The translations under genes and the position numbers were made by a program. Of a stretch of DNA of 64,000 bases, positions 15,347 through 25,800 are shown in pieces; the stretch's first letter is position 1, and each line of letters begins with the position of its first letter. Under the pieces are notes generated by a model, which was given only the letters and a program-made list of their open reading frames with translations, was not told the DNA's origin and did not search any database. Source of the DNA: Chlorobiota bacterium (lineage in GTDB: Bacteria; Bacteroidota; Ignavibacteria; Kapaibacteriales; NICIL-2); contig JAOAGY010000032.1 in NCBI GenBank assembly GCA_026415505.1, positions 62,001 through 126,000 on the forward strand, written 5' to 3'.

Positions 15347-15975
15347 TGCCTGTCTCGGATGCAATGCAGACCGGTGGCGAGATCGTAGCACATGGTACCC
15401 CCGAACGCCGAGCGAAGATTCTTCGCATGCTTCGACATCGCCAGCCGACGCTGACAGTCGTGCTGGAGAATGTCCACGACCCGCACAATGTGTCTGCTGT
15501 AGTTCGTTCGTGCGATGCTGTCGGTGTGCTCGACGTCCATCTTGTGTACACAGGTGGGCAGCAATTCCCTCAGCTCGGTGAACGATCGAGTGCGAGTGCT
15601 CGAAAATGGGTCCGATTGATCAGCCATCGCAGTATCGCTGAATGCTATACCAGTCTCCGACAGCGCGGCATGCGTATCGTGACGACGTGTCTGGATCAGC
15701 CGGCGCGCAGCGTGTATGAATTCGACCTGACGAAACCGACAGCGGTCGTCTTCGGCAACGAGCATTCGGGAGTAAGCCGGGAAGCCTGTACGAGTGCCGA
15801 CGACAACTTGATCATTCCGCAGATGGGGATGGTCCAAAGCCTGAACATTTCGGTCGCATGTGCTGTCGTTTTGTTCGAGGCGTTGCGACAACGCTTGCAG
15901 CGGGGAATGTACGCTCAGCCGCAATTGTCCGAAGCGGAAATCGAAGCACTGCTCGACTATTTCCTTTCTCGTTGA
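15346..15975 (+). CDS. trmH: TrmH-type SPOUT RNA 2'-O-methyltransferase
   Basis: 209 aa. The SpoU family methylates the ribose 2'-OH of RNA, in TrmH the G18 of tRNAs, using S-adenosylmethionine bound in a trefoil knot. Motif 1 NVHDPHNVSAVVRSCDAVG (about 44-62) contains the conserved Asn and Arg. Motif 2 is FGNEHSGVS (about 143-151), and motif 3 is IPQMGMVQSLNISVA (about 163-177). Length and start pattern fit TrmH better than RlmB, which has an N-terminal L30e-like domain. I used the ATG at 15346 overlapping the nuoD stop; a GTG one codon earlier is possible. Confidence 0.88.
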   Translation: MPVSDAMQTGGEIVAHGTPERRAKILRMLRHRQPTLTVVLENVHDPHNVSAVVRSCDAVGVLDVHLVYTGGQQFPQLGERSSASARKWVRLISHRSIAECYTSLRQRGMRIVTTCLDQPARSVYEFDLTKPTAVVFGNEHSGVSREACTSADDNLIIPQMGMVQSLNISVACAVVLFEALRQRLQRGMYAQPQLSEAEIEALLDYFLSR

Positions 15976-15977
15976 CG

Positions 15978-16961
15978 ATGGCGCCAGGATGGACGATCGA
16001 ACGAGTACTCGGTAGCGCCGCCATAGCTGCACTCGCTGTTGTGCTCGTCAGCGGTGCTGTCGTCGCGCTCGGCTATCGTCCTTCGAGCGAACCGATCGGA
16101 GGCAGGGTGTACGTTGCAGCAACAGCAGTGCTCGACAACGAAAACGATACGCTGCTCCGCGCCGGCGAGAGAATCGTTCTCGACAGCGTTCCCTCGCACC
16201 GTGGGTCGTTGCTCCCGGTAGGCGACACTTCCACGACGTGGAGTTCTGCACTCGTGTCTCATGTGCTCCTGCTCCTTACACCGTCGGGCGCTGCGTTGGC
16301 AACAATTCACAACGTCTCGGCAACGATCTTCGTCGCGGCGGTTGCGGTGCTGTGTACGCTCACCGTTGCGCGTGGCTACCGTTGGCGGTCGAGGGATACC
16401 TTGTTTGTTCTACTGCTTGTTTGTGCGATGGTCGCATCGTGGCTCGGAACGACGCTGCCTGCCGATCCGCGCGCGATGGAGGCGTATGGTGTCGGTCGCT
16501 CGTTTCTCGCCGACAATCTCCCCTTCATCGGTGATGTCGTCGGAGCAGTGCTCCCGGCTCGATTCGATGCTGCGCGTGTGTTCCTGCTCCACGCTGTGTG
16601 GGTGCCACCGGTTCTGCTTGGCTTGCTTTGGTCGTATTACCGTGCTGTTTCGGATCGTCCATCGGTGATAGCAGTAGCAGTGGGGAGCATTGCGATCGTT
16701 GGAGTTGGCGTCGCGTGTACGCTCGTGATGACGCCAGTCGTAGTCCACGGTTCCGGTCGCCCGCTCTGGCATCTCGGCGTGCCGTATGGGCTGCTCCATT
16801 GGTTACCGATGGATGCAACGATGCTCACGATCGTTGCGTGGTGGGCGGTGGTGCTGGTATGCGGTACGAGCACGCGTCGGAGTATCCGCAGTCTCGGTGC
16901 GAGCTTGATAGCAGTGTGGTTCGTCGGTGGTGCGATCGTTACCATTGTGAGTAAAGGTTAG
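15978..16961 (+). CDS. Cytochrome b-like (N-terminal domain) membrane protein with one haem-ligand pair
   Basis: 327 aa with about seven hydrophobic segments (near 13-32, 93-101, 108-130, 142-160, 200-222, 229-252, 281-324). The stretch 108-222 follows the cytochrome b/b6 plan: His111 in the second helix, a GTTLPADPRA loop (157-166) like the family's GYLLPWDQ, an NLPFIGD segment, and His205 in LLHAVWVP. The family has a second His 14 residues after each of these; here those positions are Leu125 and Ser219. So only one haem site appears to be kept. A partner role in an electron-transfer complex is possible; no Rieske gene is nearby. The start ATG at 15978 is 2 nt after trmH. Confidence 0.6.
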   Translation: MAPGWTIERVLGSAAIAALAVVLVSGAVVALGYRPSSEPIGGRVYVAATAVLDNENDTLLRAGERIVLDSVPSHRGSLLPVGDTSTTWSSALVSHVLLLLTPSGAALATIHNVSATIFVAAVAVLCTLTVARGYRWRSRDTLFVLLLVCAMVASWLGTTLPADPRAMEAYGVGRSFLADNLPFIGDVVGAVLPARFDAARVFLLHAVWVPPVLLGLLWSYYRAVSDRPSVIAVAVGSIAIVGVGVACTLVMTPVVVHGSGRPLWHLGVPYGLLHWLPMDATMLTIVAWWAVVLVCGTSTRRSIRSLGASLIAVWFVGGAIVTIVSKG

Positions 16962-16963
16962 CA

Positions 16964-18892
16964 ATGTGCGGAATTGTCGGAGTTGTCGAGTACGCGGCAC
17001 GCCAACCGAACGTCGAGCCAGATGTGCTCGTCCGCATGAGTGAGCGCATCGCGCATCGAGGACCTGACGACAGCGGCTGGTGGTTGTCGCACGATCGTCG
17101 GTGTGGATTGGGTTTTCGTCGGCTGGCAATTATTGACCTCTCGGCAGCCGGGCATCAGCCGATGAGTACGCCGGATGGACGGTTGACGATTGTCTTCAAC
17201 GGTGAAATCTACAATCACCTCGAACTACGACGGGAACTGGAGTCTCTCGGCTATCGTTACCGTTCACGAACCGATACTGAGACGATCCTCTATGGCTACC
17301 AGGAATGGGGCGAACGAATATTCGAGAAGATGCATGGGATGTGGGCTCTGGCAATCTGGGACGATCAGCGGGGCGAACTACTCTGCGCACGGGATCGGAT
17401 AGGGAAAAAGCCGTTTTATTGGTGGCATCGAGACGGACGTTTCATCTTTGCTTCCGAGATCAAAGCGATTCTGGCGCATCCTGCCGTCGAGCGGGACATC
17501 GAGTGGGAAGAGCTGCCGAATTACCTCTGTTTTTCGATGACGAGCCATGAGCGCACGCTCTTTCGGGGTGTTGCAAAACTTCCACCGGCACACATTCTCC
17601 GGCTCCGTGCCGATGGCACCACTGAGCTGGTGCGATATTGGGCGCCACGTTTTCTCCCTGAATTGCAGAGCATTACACCGACCGAGGCGGAAGAAGAAAT
17701 TCTCCGTCTTCTCCGGCAAGCTATCGCCGACCGAATGATGAGCGATGTGCCGTTCGGTGTCTTTTTGAGCGGTGGACTCGATTCGAGTATCAATGTTGCG
17801 CTCATGGCTGAGCTGATGGATCGTCCGGTCGAAACCTTCACCGTCGGTTATCGCGACGAGGAACGCTATAACGAGCACACCTACGCACGTCAGATCAGCC
17901 GGCTCTTCTCGACGAATCATCACGAGGTACTCATTACCGAACGCGATGCACTGCCGTTGCTCGAAACAATGGTGTGGCACGAGGACGAGCCGAACGGCGA
18001 TCCGGTCTGCATCCCGCTGTACTTCTTGTCGCAGTTGACGCGTTCACGGGGAACGATCGTCGTGCAAGTCGGCGAGGGAAGCGATGAGCAGTTTGTCGGT
18101 TATCCGTGGATGCTGCGCGAGTGGCGATTCGGTCGCACATGGTGGCGGTATTACCACTGGTTGCCGCGTCCGTTGCGTTCGGCGCTGTACGTCATCGCGA
18201 AACCGTTTTTCCAACAGCGAGGAGCATACCGTGCGCTTGATTACATGCGTCGAGCTGCCGACGGAGACCCGTTGTATTGGGGCGGGGCAGTGGATATTCC
18301 GCCGACGTACTTGGAGCTGCTGTTCAGTCGGCAATGGAGCGACTACGCTCGGTTGCCGAAGATGTATGCCCGGCAGCTTCATGCCGAGACGGCGCGAGTG
18401 CTCCCGAATCCGACATTGTTGCAACGAATGGTGTGGTACGAATTCCAGCACCGTTTGCCCGAATTGCTCTTGATGCGAGTGGACAAAATCACGATGGCTC
18501 ATTCGATCGAAGCTCGCGTGCCGTTTCTCGACTACCGTCTGGTCGAATTCACACTCAACCTACCCGATACGATCAGAATTGCCGACGGCACGACTACTAA
18601 AGTGCTCTTGAAGCGAGCTGCCGAGCGGATATTGCCTCACCACATCGTCTATCGCAAGAAACAGGGCTTCGCCGCGCCGATTGACGAATGGATGCGTACT
18701 GTGTGGTACGACTATGCACGACAGACAATCCTCGATTCCTATTTTGTGCGTAGCGGTATTTTCAGTCGTTTCGCAGTGCAACACCTGTTTTACTTGTTGC
18801 GCTCGAAGCAACGACGGCTCGGAAAGAGCATCTACACACTGCTGAATTTAGCGCTGTGGCATCGGCGTTTTTTCGAGAGTCGAACGACTTGA
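16964..18892 (+). CDS. asnB: Asparagine synthetase (glutamine-hydrolysing)
   Basis: 642 aa. It makes asparagine from aspartate, ATP and glutamine. The mature N-terminus begins with nucleophile Cys2 (MCGIVGV). The class II glutaminase domain (1 to about 215) has RGPDDSG and FNGEIYN. The synthetase domain carries the PP-loop SGGLDSS at 269-275. The length is typical of the family, including AsnB-like enzymes that amidate cell-surface or secondary-metabolite substrates. A Shine-Dalgarno-like AAAGG precedes the ATG, 2 nt after the cytochrome-b-like gene, so it is cotranscribed. Free asparagine synthesis is the simplest reading. Confidence 0.95.
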   Translation: MCGIVGVVEYAARQPNVEPDVLVRMSERIAHRGPDDSGWWLSHDRRCGLGFRRLAIIDLSAAGHQPMSTPDGRLTIVFNGEIYNHLELRRELESLGYRYRSRTDTETILYGYQEWGERIFEKMHGMWALAIWDDQRGELLCARDRIGKKPFYWWHRDGRFIFASEIKAILAHPAVERDIEWEELPNYLCFSMTSHERTLFRGVAKLPPAHILRLRADGTTELVRYWAPRFLPELQSITPTEAEEEILRLLRQAIADRMMSDVPFGVFLSGGLDSSINVALMAELMDRPVETFTVGYRDEERYNEHTYARQISRLFSTNHHEVLITERDALPLLETMVWHEDEPNGDPVCIPLYFLSQLTRSRGTIVVQVGEGSDEQFVGYPWMLREWRFGRTWWRYYHWLPRPLRSALYVIAKPFFQQRGAYRALDYMRRAADGDPLYWGGAVDIPPTYLELLFSRQWSDYARLPKMYARQLHAETARVLPNPTLLQRMVWYEFQHRLPELLLMRVDKITMAHSIEARVPFLDYRLVEFTLNLPDTIRIADGTTTKVLLKRAAERILPHHIVYRKKQGFAAPIDEWMRTVWYDYARQTILDSYFVRSGIFSRFAVQHLFYLLRSKQRRLGKSIYTLLNLALWHRRFFESRTT

Positions 18893-18901
18893 CCGATTCC
18901 G

Positions 18902-20710
18902 ATGTACTCAATCGAGCAACGCGACGAACAACTCGTCGGCACGACGGCTGCTATTCGGTATCACTGCTACTTCGATCGAGCAGCCGAGCATCTATTGCGT
19001 GTCCGCATGGAGGTCGACACAAACGGCACTGAAGATGTCTTGCGCCTGGTGTTGCCATCATGGGCGCCGGGTAGCTATAAAATTCGCGACTTTGTAGCTC
19101 ATGTCGGCAACCTCGGTGTTCGCGATGAACGAGGACGCCAACTCGATGTCGAGTGGGGAGCAAAGAATGTGGTATGCGTTCGACCAAATGGCGCGCGAAC
19201 ATTGACTGTCGAGTACGTGTTCTACGCCAACGAGCGTACTGTCCGCACAATGCACATCACGCGCTGGCGTGCATTCTTGTTTCCGGTCAACTGCCTGTTT
19301 TACGTCGAGGGGCGAATGCACGAAATCCACCATGTTTTGCTCTACTACGACCGTGACAAATGGCAGACGCTGACAACGGCTCTTTCTCCCGTTTGTACGA
19401 CAAACGAAGCTGTTGTCCTCGGTGCGCTCAATTACGATATCCTGGCTGACTCACCGACAGAAATCGGGAATCATCAGGTGCGTCGCTTCGATGCATGGGG
19501 AGCACGCCATGAAGTCGCGTTGATAGCGCCGCTGCCTCTCGATGCCGATTGGCTCGCCGAGCAATGCAAAACGATCGTTCTGACGGAAGGAGCGGTCTTC
19601 GGAGGGGTGCCGTACGATCGCTACGTTTTCTTCGTGTACGCCGGAGCAAACCTCAGCGGCGGACTGGAACATGCGCGATGTTCAGTCAACATGTGCGATG
19701 TGGCGGCGCTGACCGATCCAGTCAAATCGAAGTCTCTACTTGCGTTGCTGTGCCACGAGTACTTCCACGTGTGGAATGTCAAACGCATTCGTCCTCGAAG
19801 CTATGGACCTTTCGACTACACGCGCGAAGTCTATTCGCCGATGCTATGGCTCGCCGAAGGGTTCACGTCGTATTACGACGACTTGTTTGCCTATCGAGCC
19901 GGTTTCTACACACAAGAAGAGTATCTCGATCTGCTTGCTCGCGAGCATTTGGGGAAGTTGCTTCATGTGCCCGGCAGGCATGCAATGAGCGTTCGTCAGT
20001 CGAGTTACTTGGCGTGGGTGAAGCTCTATGCGCAGTCTCCCGATGGACAGAATCGTTTCCCCTCGTACTACCTCAAAGGTGGAGTGTTAGCGCTTCTGCT
20101 CGACTTGGCAATTATTGCCGAAACCGAGGGGCAATGTCGGCTCGATGATGTCGTGCGTTTACTGTGGCACCACTACAACCAGCGACCGTCGGAAGGCGTA
20201 AGCGAGGAGGAAGTTCTTTCGGCAATCGAGCAGGTTTCATCTGCGCGAGTTCGAGAGCAATTTTGGCAATGGCTCGATAGCACCGATGATCCGGACATTG
20301 CAGCGGCATTTGCTCCATTCGGAATCGAGTGGAGCGTTCGTCCTGCCGAGCGGACATCGGCTATCGAACCGTTGCCACGTTTTGTCGGTGTGCAGGTGAA
20401 AAGCGATGCAGGGAGACTGTGGGTCGCTTCGGTCGAAGAAGGTTCGCCAGCGAGTCGTGCCGGTATCGCTACGGACGACGAGATCATCGCGGTTGGCGGT
20501 GTACGGGTCAGTACAGTGGATGAATTCGAGCGTGCTGTGCGAACGATGAATCAGCCCGTCACCGTCACCGCAAGTTGTGATGGGAAGCTCTACGAGGCGG
20601 TGCTCGATGTGCCGGTATCGCACCAGTATTTTTTGCGATTCCGACCGGTGCTCTCCGACAGCGAACATCGCCGTGCACAGCGGTGGCTCGAGCGGAGTGT
20701 CGTCGGGTGA
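18902..20710 (+). CDS. M61 family metallopeptidase with PDZ domain
   Basis: 602 aa. The N-terminal beta domain (about 1-160) matches the M61 peptidase N-domain. The zinc site is HEYFH (285-289), with the downstream glutamate expected in WLAEGFTSYYDD. A PDZ domain occupies about 480-570 (GSPASRAGIATDDEIIAVGG). M61 enzymes are glycyl-preferring aminopeptidases or endopeptidases. I see no signal peptide, so it may be cytoplasmic or exported by an unrecognised route. The gene starts 9 nt after asnB and ends the forward run that begins at nuoD. Confidence 0.92.
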   Translation: MYSIEQRDEQLVGTTAAIRYHCYFDRAAEHLLRVRMEVDTNGTEDVLRLVLPSWAPGSYKIRDFVAHVGNLGVRDERGRQLDVEWGAKNVVCVRPNGARTLTVEYVFYANERTVRTMHITRWRAFLFPVNCLFYVEGRMHEIHHVLLYYDRDKWQTLTTALSPVCTTNEAVVLGALNYDILADSPTEIGNHQVRRFDAWGARHEVALIAPLPLDADWLAEQCKTIVLTEGAVFGGVPYDRYVFFVYAGANLSGGLEHARCSVNMCDVAALTDPVKSKSLLALLCHEYFHVWNVKRIRPRSYGPFDYTREVYSPMLWLAEGFTSYYDDLFAYRAGFYTQEEYLDLLAREHLGKLLHVPGRHAMSVRQSSYLAWVKLYAQSPDGQNRFPSYYLKGGVLALLLDLAIIAETEGQCRLDDVVRLLWHHYNQRPSEGVSEEEVLSAIEQVSSARVREQFWQWLDSTDDPDIAAAFAPFGIEWSVRPAERTSAIEPLPRFVGVQVKSDAGRLWVASVEEGSPASRAGIATDDEIIAVGGVRVSTVDEFERAVRTMNQPVTVTASCDGKLYEAVLDVPVSHQYFLRFRPVLSDSEHRRAQRWLERSVVG

Positions 20711-20795
20711 ATAAGCCCACTCAGTGCATGGTTTTCATGTCGCGAAGTGATATATTGCAACCAGCAGCAAACATCACTTTTTCTGGAGTGTAACA

Positions 20796-22826
20796 ATGAT
20801 GCGAACTCTCCGCATTTCGGTGATTGCACTTGCAGTGTTCCCGTTGCTTGTTCAGGCGACGACCAATGGCGAGCTTCGTCTTATACCACGAGCCGATCGT
20901 TCGTCTCTTCATGTTCCATCCACATTCGTCGCCGATCGTCTCTCGCACCTCCATTACGCACCGGGTGCAAAAACGCAACGTGTATCCTACACAGTGATTG
21001 ATTCGCTGTTCAATGCTTTTTCGTACTATGGCAGCAATCAAACGTGCGTACTCTGGGAACCGCAGACGAAAACGTTCCTGACCATCAAGCGCGGCGCTCT
21101 ACCGCCGACCGATCCCAATAGCAACGACAAGAGTAACAACATCTTCATATTGCTTAGCAGCAACGGTACAAGCTGGCAACGCATCGGTCCGGTTGTCGTC
21201 GGCAATGCCAGCGATGGTTATCCGCGTTATCCGACGCTGGCGCTCATCCGCAGCGACGCGACGATTTCCTCTCTGGACAATTCGCTGTTCGATTTCTACT
21301 GTCCGTTGACCGATGGAAGCCAATGGGTAGGTCTCATTGCGGGTTATCAGATCAATTCCATCGGGTCGTCGCCAAGCACACAAATTTTGCGCGACTACAC
21401 CGATCAATCGTCAGGCTACCGATACACGTTCGGAACGACGTTTTCGACGGCATCAATTACACGGACAGCCGACGAGGCATTCGGATTCGCCGTGAGTCCA
21501 TTGTCGGTTTCGGATGCCGGTGCGCCATACAGCGAAAACAACAACATCGCGCTGATCAAAACCGATTTGAGCCCATCGGCGATTGATGTTTTCAGTGCGA
21601 GTGTTCCCTCGTCGTTACGAGCGGACAAGTTCCTCGATCCAGGGCAAGCGAACTCGCGTACTAACGATCCGATCAACATCGATGTTGACGCCAATAACAA
21701 TCTCTACATCGGAATCGTTGGTGTATTCAGCGACGGTGACTCGACATTGCGATTTGCTGTCACGAAATCCACCGACAATGGTGTGAGTTGGAGCGAACCC
21801 AACATTCTTCCATCGTCGGTCATCAAGGCATATGCGACAGCGAACGGCGGCGATCCAGCAACTTCCGGCTTTCGTTTTTCGTGGGGATGGGCTGGGGACG
21901 CATCCGGCAATACACGAGTAGTTGCTGCTAAAGATTTCGTCGTTACTGGCGTGGACTCGTACAGTTTTGCTGCGCAGTTTGTCTTGATTCAAGGACAAAC
22001 GCTCACCGGTGTGCATTATGTCGAAGTGTACTACAATGGCGGTCAATGGGGAATTCGCAAGATCGCAGACGCCTCACTGTTCGAGACCAGTGCGCAAATG
22101 AGCTTCAACAATGGCGATTCACAAGGTCCCTCGCAGCTCGGTTGCGAGCTTCAGCTCAGCCGCACGGCAGATTATAGCGCACTGCTCTTCAAAACGCTCG
22201 AAGCACGGATTATGGTCTGGGGTGGCGATTCCCTGCTGACAACCGATGTCGTCGTCAGCGCACGAAGTACGGCGAGCAACTCGTGGGAGCCGCTGCGCAA
22301 CGTGACCGAGAGTGTGATGTTCGATCGCATTACGTGGATCCCCAAACAAATCCCCAACGATCTGAGCGGCATTCCGTTGCTGACTGTCCAGGCTGCCTAT
22401 CGCGGCACAAGCGATCGCGAGTACTACTGGGACAATCAATTTCTTCTTGCATCAGCCTCGCAGTCGCCAACCCAGGAAGAAGTATTGCGCTACCGGCAAT
22501 ATGTGACATACTCGACGTTTACCTACGAGAACTTACCCGAGTGGTCGCCGGAAACGTCTGTTGAATCTCCATCGGGAGATAAACCTACTGTTACTGTTGC
22601 GCCCAATCCGACAACGAGCGTCGCGACTGTGTATCTGAGCAAACTCGACAGCGATGCGTGGCTCGATGTTGTCAATTCACGCGGCGAGGTGACGTATCGC
22701 GTCGAGCTACCGGCTGGAACCACATATCATACATTCGACACCTCATCGCTACCCAGCGGTGCCTACCGTTGCCGTATTCAGACAACGCACGGCATGACGA
22801 CTGTCCCGCTGAGTATCGTTCGATGA
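20796..22826 (+). CDS. Secreted sialidase-fold protein with type IX secretion sorting domain
   Basis: 676 aa. Signal peptide (about 1-21, ending LLVQA). The central part looks like a beta-propeller of the sialidase type with at least one Asp-box (STDNGVSWSEP near residue 327). The last 75 residues or so, from VAPNPTTSVATVYL to the C-terminus, are a Por/T9SS C-terminal sorting domain that would be cleaved on export. No sialidase catalytic set is obvious, so binding or another hydrolase role is possible. GGAG sits 8 nt before the start. An 85-nt gap separates it from the M61 gene, so it probably has its own promoter. Confidence 0.82.
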   Translation: MMRTLRISVIALAVFPLLVQATTNGELRLIPRADRSSLHVPSTFVADRLSHLHYAPGAKTQRVSYTVIDSLFNAFSYYGSNQTCVLWEPQTKTFLTIKRGALPPTDPNSNDKSNNIFILLSSNGTSWQRIGPVVVGNASDGYPRYPTLALIRSDATISSLDNSLFDFYCPLTDGSQWVGLIAGYQINSIGSSPSTQILRDYTDQSSGYRYTFGTTFSTASITRTADEAFGFAVSPLSVSDAGAPYSENNNIALIKTDLSPSAIDVFSASVPSSLRADKFLDPGQANSRTNDPINIDVDANNNLYIGIVGVFSDGDSTLRFAVTKSTDNGVSWSEPNILPSSVIKAYATANGGDPATSGFRFSWGWAGDASGNTRVVAAKDFVVTGVDSYSFAAQFVLIQGQTLTGVHYVEVYYNGGQWGIRKIADASLFETSAQMSFNNGDSQGPSQLGCELQLSRTADYSALLFKTLEARIMVWGGDSLLTTDVVVSARSTASNSWEPLRNVTESVMFDRITWIPKQIPNDLSGIPLLTVQAAYRGTSDREYYWDNQFLLASASQSPTQEEVLRYRQYVTYSTFTYENLPEWSPETSVESPSGDKPTVTVAPNPTTSVATVYLSKLDSDAWLDVVNSRGEVTYRVELPAGTTYHTFDTSSLPSGAYRCRIQTTHGMTTVPLSIVR

Positions 22827-22878
22827 GTCGGAGGGATCGTTCCATCGAAGTATGTCACAATCATTCGAATTATCTGCG

Positions 22879-25800
22879 ATGAAGACACTTGCGATTGTAT
22901 CGGGCATCATCCTTACTTGTGGGGTCCTGTGGGCGGGTACCAATGGCAATCTTACCGGTACTGTCAAGGACAAGGATGGTAAACCTGTGCAGGGCGCGAC
23001 GATCCGCGTGATGGGTACCGTTCGCGGAGCGAAAGCAAAGAGCAACGGCGAATACCTCATCATCAACATTCCTGCCGGTACGTATACCATTAAGGTCACG
23101 GCAGTCGGTTACAAAGAGACGAACGTCGAAGCGACGATACGTGCCGACCAAACGACGACACTCAATATCGTACTTGAAAGTGCCGAAGTCAAGGGACGCG
23201 AGGTTGTCGTCGAATCTGCTCGCCTCAAAATGGTTGACGACAAGACGGTAGGTATCACTCGCGAAGTCTCCGGCGATCAGATTCAACGAACGACACGAGA
23301 GACTGCGCAACAGATAGCTCTGACACAAGCAGGTGTGCTCGCTGCAGGTGGTGGTCTATCTATTCGTGGAAGTCGTCCGACGGATACGCAGATTCGTATT
23401 GATGGACAGGATGTCTCCGACCAAATATCCGGAGGATTCGGCGCTGCCGCAAATGCAGCGGGTATCCAGTATGCTCCGACGGCATCGGCGTTCGCGACTG
23501 AAGAAGTTCAGGTGCTAACGGGGAACTTCAGTGCCCAGTACGGCAATGCGATGGGCGGTGTCATCAACCAAGTTGTCAAGACTGGTCGGACAGATCGTTA
23601 TGAAGGTTTCCTTCGCTGGAGGACAGACGTTCCGTTTCTCTTCGGCAAATCAGGCAATGGTGTTCAGGCTCTCGCGCCCTTGCAAAACACATACGAGTTC
23701 GGCGTCGGAGGACCGATCCCGCTTCTCGGTCGTTCGACGTTTTTTGTTTCGACGCGGTATCTGACCGAACAATACCGAAGTTTTGGACTCGATGTCAAGG
23801 ATCGGGCAGGCAACTCGCTGGGACATCTTCCCGACAATGGTTCTGCAATCCGCAATATCACAGGGCGATTGGCATTCCAATTGACAGACGACATCAAATT
23901 CATTCTCGGTGGCACATGGGGATTGACTACGCTTGCATTCGGTAATTGGTCATGGCTGTATGCGAACTCACCGGCGATGCAGCTTGTTCCCAACTCGACG
24001 ACCGGTCTGAATGATACTATGATGCTTTCGACCGTCCCCGAGCGTGTTGCAAAGGTAAACGCACTCAACAATTTCATCTACAGCTACTTCGCGCGCATCA
24101 ATCACATTCTCACCGAGACAAGCTTTTACGAATTGACTATCTCGTTCAATAACAATATTGCCGAGAATGGTCGTCGCAATATCCCGCTCGGTCAAGGTTC
24201 TCTCGTTCGTAATGGACAAGTTCTCGATCCGTCGAAAGTCTCCACGGCAATGCCAGCGGACAATTTCTTCACAGGTTGGGATATTCTCAAGCCTGTCGAT
24301 AATTATGTGCTCGATCGAACAACAGGAATGCAAGTCCCTAAGAATGGTTCTCAAGGCGACAAGATCATAGACTACTATGCTGAAACATACGGGAATGTGT
24401 ACCTCGACAATGATCGGAATCGTCCATTCTACACGGTTGTGCCGAGTAATTTGACTGGATACGTCGAGGGTTCTTCCGATGTGCAGAGTACACTCAATCC
24501 ATACGGAATAATCGGAGCATTCTACGCACGGGGGAACGATGACGGTGCTGTCGATCGCGGTTTCGAGTTCACAGGTGCAAGCTTCTGGCAGATAGATGGT
24601 AACTATCAGCTCAATTTGTTCGCAGGTGATGTGCGGCATTTGCTCAAAGCGGGTATCGACGCTCGCCTCTACACCGCACGCCGGTACATGAACAGCTTGC
24701 CATGGTTGGGCAATCCTTTCTACGATGTCTTCACTGATCAATGGGGCGGTGATATTTATAGCCTCACGCCGGAAGAACGTGCCGATGGTAGCAAGCCGAA
24801 ACATGCGATCATTTCGGCTCTCTACGTCGAAGATCAGATTTCGTACAAAGGCATCAACATCAATCCGGGATTGCGGATTGATGTTTTCGATCCGAGTACG
24901 ACGTACAGAACCAATCCCGCTGATGCTTCATCGCCGGATCGAAAGACGGCTTCGATCAAAGTGCAGCTCAATCCACGTATTTACATTTCGTATCCGGTCG
25001 GTGATCGGTCGTTTTTCTCGATTGCGTATGGCTGGTACACCCAGGTACCTCGCTTCGAGTTGCTTTACAACAACACCGTCTCGGCTTTGACTCGTGGCAA
25101 CAATATCGTGGGCAATCCTGACCTGCGTCCAGAGAATGCAAAACAGTACAATGTCGCATACAACGTTCAGCTTTCCGACGACTTCGCACTCGATGTGCAA
25201 GCATTCTACAAAGACATTTACGGGCTGACGGGACTGTCGTATGTGCCGGATAATCGCTTCCCCTATGCTATCACGTCCAATGGGGAATACGGGAACGCGA
25301 AAGGCATCGAAGTAACGTTCCGCAAACGGCTCAGCTCGAATGTCGGCTTCAATTTGAACTATACGCTCTCGTTCGCTCAAGGGACGTCGTCGAGCTCCGG
25401 TGCCAATTACAACGCGATCATCAGCGGAGCTGATCCATACACTGGGCTACGGCTGTTCCCATTGACGGAATATCCACTCGATTACGACCGCCGCCATCGC
25501 TTCAACTACATCATTGATTTTGTGTGGGGCAAGGGCGAAGGTCCATCAATCGGTGGCATCCACTTTCTGGAAAATGTTACTCTCAACTTTACTGGACTCT
25601 TCCAGACGGGGACCCCGTACACGAAACTCGATCTGCGCGGCAATCAAGTAGGTGACTACAATGCCGAACGGCGCCCATCTGTTTGGTCGCTCGATATGCG
25701 TTTGCAGCGTTCGGTGCCTCTTCGCGATTTGTTCGGGGAGTCGTTCGGGAATACTGAGCTGATTTTCTTCCTGGACGTGATCAATTTGCCGAATTTGACT

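Noticed and set aside
22172-24804. Antisense open frames opposite the surface-protein genes (for example 23968-24804)
   Set aside because: No domain, no ribosome site, and composition mirrors the coding strand.
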